Assembly: GCA_964345925.1 (NCBI GenBank)
Contig: CAYFSP010000061.1
Span: forward strand, 1-7,579
Length of the DNA stretch: 7,579 bases
Source of the DNA: Miniphocaeibacter sp964345925
GTDB lineage: Bacteria; Bacillota; Clostridia; Tissierellales; Peptoniphilaceae
Direction of reading: 5' to 3'
Shown here one piece after another: positions 6,111 through 7,579 of this stretch; position 1 is the stretch's first letter, and each line of letters starts with the position of its first letter. The notes below the pieces were generated by a model, which saw nothing but the letters and a program-made list of their open reading frames with translations, was not told the DNA's origin and made no database searches. The translations under genes were made by a program, and so were the position numbers.

Positions 6111-6128
6111 TTAAACATATATTAATGA

Positions 6129-7001
6129 CTATTGATTATCATAGTCATCTAAAAAACTTTTATACTCATTATTTTTAGTATACCCTAAAACTCTATCAAT
6201 ATCTACATTTTGAGCGGATCTAAAAATATTGATATCTACATTTGTAAAACCATCTTTTTCCATATCTTCAATTAATTTTTTTATCTTTACCCGTGTTGAA
6301 CCTATTTTTTTAGCAGCAACCATACAGGCACAATTTAAAGGCATAAGACCAGTGTAATTCATCCATTTAATAATAGATTCCTCTTTAACTAAAAATAATG
6401 GACGAATAATTTCCATATTTTCAAAGTTTTCCGACTTTAATTTTGGCATCATAGTCTTAAAATTACCAGCACATAAAATATTTAACATATTTGTTTCAAT
6501 AACATCGTTAAAGTGATGACCTAAAGCCAATTTATTACAACCAAGCTCTTTAGCCTTGGCATAAAGAGAACCTCTACGCATTCTAGCACACATATAACAT
6601 GGATACTTGCCAGCGATTCTATCAGCAACTTCAAAAATATCAGCATTATATACATTTACAGGTATATTTAAATACTTACAATTTTCCTCTAATAACACTC
6701 TTATATCTTTATGGTAGCCTGGATCCATAGCAATGAATTCCAACTCAAAATTGTTTTTACCATTTTTCTTAAGTTCTTGAAATAGTTTTGCAAGCAAAAG
6801 ACTGTCCTTACCACCAGATATAGCTACTGCTATTTTATCACCATCTTGAATTAATTCATATTCTACAATGGCTTTAACAAATTTAGACCATATGTATTTT
6901 CTAAATTTTTTTATTAAAGATCTTTCAATTGTATATAAATCTTTTTTTTCTTCAGTTATATTAAAAACTTCACATTGATTATTTACTAAATTATTAGACA
7001 A
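6129..7001 (-). CDS. TtcA-like PP-loop ATPase (tRNA 2-thiocytidine biosynthesis family)
   Basis: This 290-residue adenine-nucleotide alpha-hydrolase would activate a tRNA base by adenylation and deliver sulfur, as TtcA does at cytidine 32. The PP-loop SGGKDS is at 62-67, a second nucleotide-binding segment LALGHHFNDVIET at 158-170, and the cysteine pair C135-x-x-C138 in PCYMCARMRRG matches the TtcA pair. C224 and C226 in LNCACM could supply the third ligand of a [4Fe-4S] cluster. The start codon is TTG, with GAGGTGA three bases upstream. No ATG occurs before the PP-loop, and the family-typical IERSLIKKFRKYIW segment (25-38) requires this upstream start. The downstream flavodiiron gene could protect such an oxygen-sensitive cluster, but that link is inference. 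Clostridial homologues are poorly studied, so the tRNA target is uncertain. Confidence 0.88.
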   Translation of the reverse strand: MSNNLVNNQCEVFNITEEKKDLYTIERSLIKKFRKYIWSKFVKAIVEYELIQDGDKIAVAISGGKDSLLLAKLFQELKKNGKNNFELEFIAMDPGYHKDIRVLLEENCKYLNIPVNVYNADIFEVADRIAGKYPCYMCARMRRGSLYAKAKELGCNKLALGHHFNDVIETNMLNILCAGNFKTMMPKLKSENFENMEIIRPLFLVKEESIIKWMNYTGLMPLNCACMVAAKKIGSTRVKIKKLIEDMEKDGFTNVDINIFRSAQNVDIDRVLGYTKNNEYKSFLDDYDNQ

Positions 7002-7004
7002 GTT

Positions 7005-7011
7005 TCACCTC
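7005..7011 (-). promoter_or_regulatory. Ribosome-binding site supporting a TTG start
   Basis: GAGGTGA on the minus strand is three bases before the TTG at 6999-7001. Together with conserved sequence immediately after the TTG, it fixes the start of the TtcA-like gene. Confidence 0.7.
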
Positions 7012-7044
7012 ACAAAATAGAACTATTCATATTTCAACTAGGTT

Positions 7045-7053
7045 ATTATATCA
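7045..7053 (-). promoter_or_regulatory. Extended -10 promoter of the TtcA-like/flavodiiron operon
   Basis: The minus strand reads TGATATAAT, a perfect TGnTATAAT extended -10 element, about 45 bases before the TTG start. The -35 region at 17-base spacing (7068-7073, TATTAA) is poor, as is usual for extended -10 promoters. Confidence 0.6.
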
Positions 7054-7111
7054 TAGGTAAATATTTATTAATAGGAATAGGGACAAAATTAGAAAATAAA
7101 TAAACTAAAGT

Positions 7112-7194
7112 GAGTTGTTCGTTTTCAAAGTAAAAAGATGATATTCGCACCATCTACAGATGGCTATAAATACACATTACCTTCAAAACGGCTC
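7112..7194. repeat. Imperfect long inverted repeat with nested hairpins, function unknown
   Basis: GTTTTCAAAGTAA (7121-7133) is an 11/13 inverted match to TTACCTTCAAAAC (7177-7189); an adjacent C/G pair and GAG/CTC ends (7112-7114, 7192-7194) extend it. Pairing is better in minus-strand RNA, where 12 of 13 positions pair including one G-U. The interior holds AGATG (7136-7140), CCATCT (7150-7155) and AGATGG (7158-7163); CCATCT could pair with either neighbour, giving alternative hairpins. The block is richer in G+C than its surroundings. It lies upstream of the extended -10 promoter of the flavodiiron operon, so it is not in that leader. A small mobile repeat (MITE-like) or an RNA element are both possible. 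Confidence 0.4.
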
Positions 7195-7309
7195 TTTTAA
7201 GGCGATTTAAGATTAAACTAATACTAAACTATGACAATACAAAATCAATAAAAGGTTAAAAATTAGTAATATGATAAAATTTGTTCCATATGAAATTAAA
7301 TCCTAGTTA

Positions 7310-7325
7310 AGTTTCACGTGAAATA
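7310..7325. promoter_or_regulatory. Probable parS site (ParB/Spo0J binding), copy 1
   Basis: AGTTTCACGTGAAATA matches the conserved bacterial parS sequence TGTTTCACGTGAAACA at 14 of 16 positions, with the central 12-base palindrome TTTCACGTGAAA perfect. ParB binding here would load the chromosome-segregation complex near the origin. Confidence 0.65.
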
Positions 7326-7361
7326 AAACCAGTGAGAAAGTTTTCTATTTTACAAAGCTAA

Positions 7362-7377
7362 TGTTTCACATGAAACA
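7362..7377. promoter_or_regulatory. Probable parS site (ParB/Spo0J binding), copy 2
   Basis: TGTTTCACATGAAACA matches consensus parS at 15 of 16 positions; the only change is the central G to A. Its centre is 52 bp from that of copy 1, about five helical turns, placing both on the same DNA face. Two close copies in an otherwise AT-rich gap are unlikely by chance. Confidence 0.7.
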
Positions 7378-7579
7378 TTTTAATAGAAAAACAAGAATAC
7401 TGTAAGTTAATTTAAAAAGATGTTAATAAGGAATAAATTATTATATAGTATTAATATAATGATTATAAATAATTTATGAGAGATTAAGAGTTTATACAAC
7501 TATAAATTTGACATTTAAATATAAGATAGATTGTAAAATTAAATGCAACAGTTAAAATAAAAAACTCATAACAAATTCC

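Larger units (their letters stand above)
7191..7579. other. Gene-free AT-rich intergenic DNA carrying the parS pair
   Basis: I see no open reading frame with a credible start and ribosome-binding site on either strand, no tRNA or rRNA, and no cluster of DnaA boxes (TTATCCACA-type). Apart from the two parS-like sites and one weaker relative at 7282-7297, the stretch is unstructured AT-rich sequence. It may be the upstream region of a gene lying to the right of the window. Confidence 0.6.

Noticed and set aside
7112..7194. Leader riboswitch of the TtcA-like/flavodiiron operon
   Set aside because: The strong extended -10 promoter lies between this block and the gene, so the block is outside that transcript, and it matches no riboswitch class I know.
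7138..7200. Twenty-codon plus-strand open frame starting ATGATATTC
   Set aside because: It has no ribosome-binding site, coincides with the palindromic block, and the opposite strand is open over a similar short length, so it is probably not a gene.
7310..7377. Noc-binding sites instead of parS
   Set aside because: Noc sites have a CCCGGG centre; these have CACGTG and CACATG centres, matching ParB sites.
7191..7579. Replication origin with DnaA boxes
   Set aside because: No TTATCCACA-like cluster is visible. The parS sites suggest proximity to the origin, not the origin itself.

Overview
The window looks like chromosomal DNA of an anaerobic, low-G+C Bacillota species, most likely a clostridium or a member of the Tissierellia-type lineages. 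It is very AT-rich by eye. Ribosome-binding sites are of the AGGAGG/AGGTGA type and intrinsic terminators are frequent. There is a Gram-positive-type LexA box, and the gene set (stand-alone flavodiiron protein, HxlR regulator, clostridial radical SAM repair pair) fits strict anaerobes. No tRNA, rRNA or CRISPR array was seen.

Layout, left to right. Positions 1-17 resemble the terminal inverted repeat of an IS3-family (IS150-like) element lying mostly outside the window. A small protein with two CxxC pairs (91-381, -) follows. Next comes a divergent pair: an NAD(P)-binding oxidoreductase (475-1104, -) and an HxlR/DUF24 regulator with a candidate redox-sensing cysteine (1226-1543, +). Their promoters overlap head to head. 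The HxlR gene converges on a MalY/PatB-type PLP C-S lyase (1569-2756, -), and the two share a bidirectional terminator. Upstream of the lyase lies a two-gene unit with a 4-base ATGA overlap: a radical SAM protein with a helix-hairpin-helix (3553-4794, -) and a DUF4130/TIGR03915 protein (2831-3556, -). Its promoter overlaps a 13/14 match to the Gram-positive LexA (SOS) box. The last coding block is a TtcA-like PP-loop ATPase with a TTG start (6129-7001, -) followed 30 bases later by an FprA-type flavodiiron protein (4893-6098, -). The two share an extended -10 promoter and end at a strong hairpin terminator.

The right 578 bases (7002-7579) hold no convincing gene. They contain the operon promoter, a roughly 70-80 bp imperfect palindrome that can fold in alternative ways, and two close matches (14/16 and 15/16) to the ParB-binding parS sequence, 52 bp apart. 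This suggests that the window lies near the chromosomal replication origin, probably with oriC to the right, because nearly all genes run leftward.

How the genes fit together: oxygen/NO reduction (flavodiiron protein), a probably Fe-S-dependent RNA-thiolation enzyme, and a thiol-type HxlR switch with its reductase point to oxidative or electrophile stress defence. The radical SAM/DUF4130 pair is the most interesting unit. Its families are predicted to act in DNA modification or repair but have no established reaction that I know of, and the SOS-type promoter here is independent sequence evidence for a DNA-damage role.
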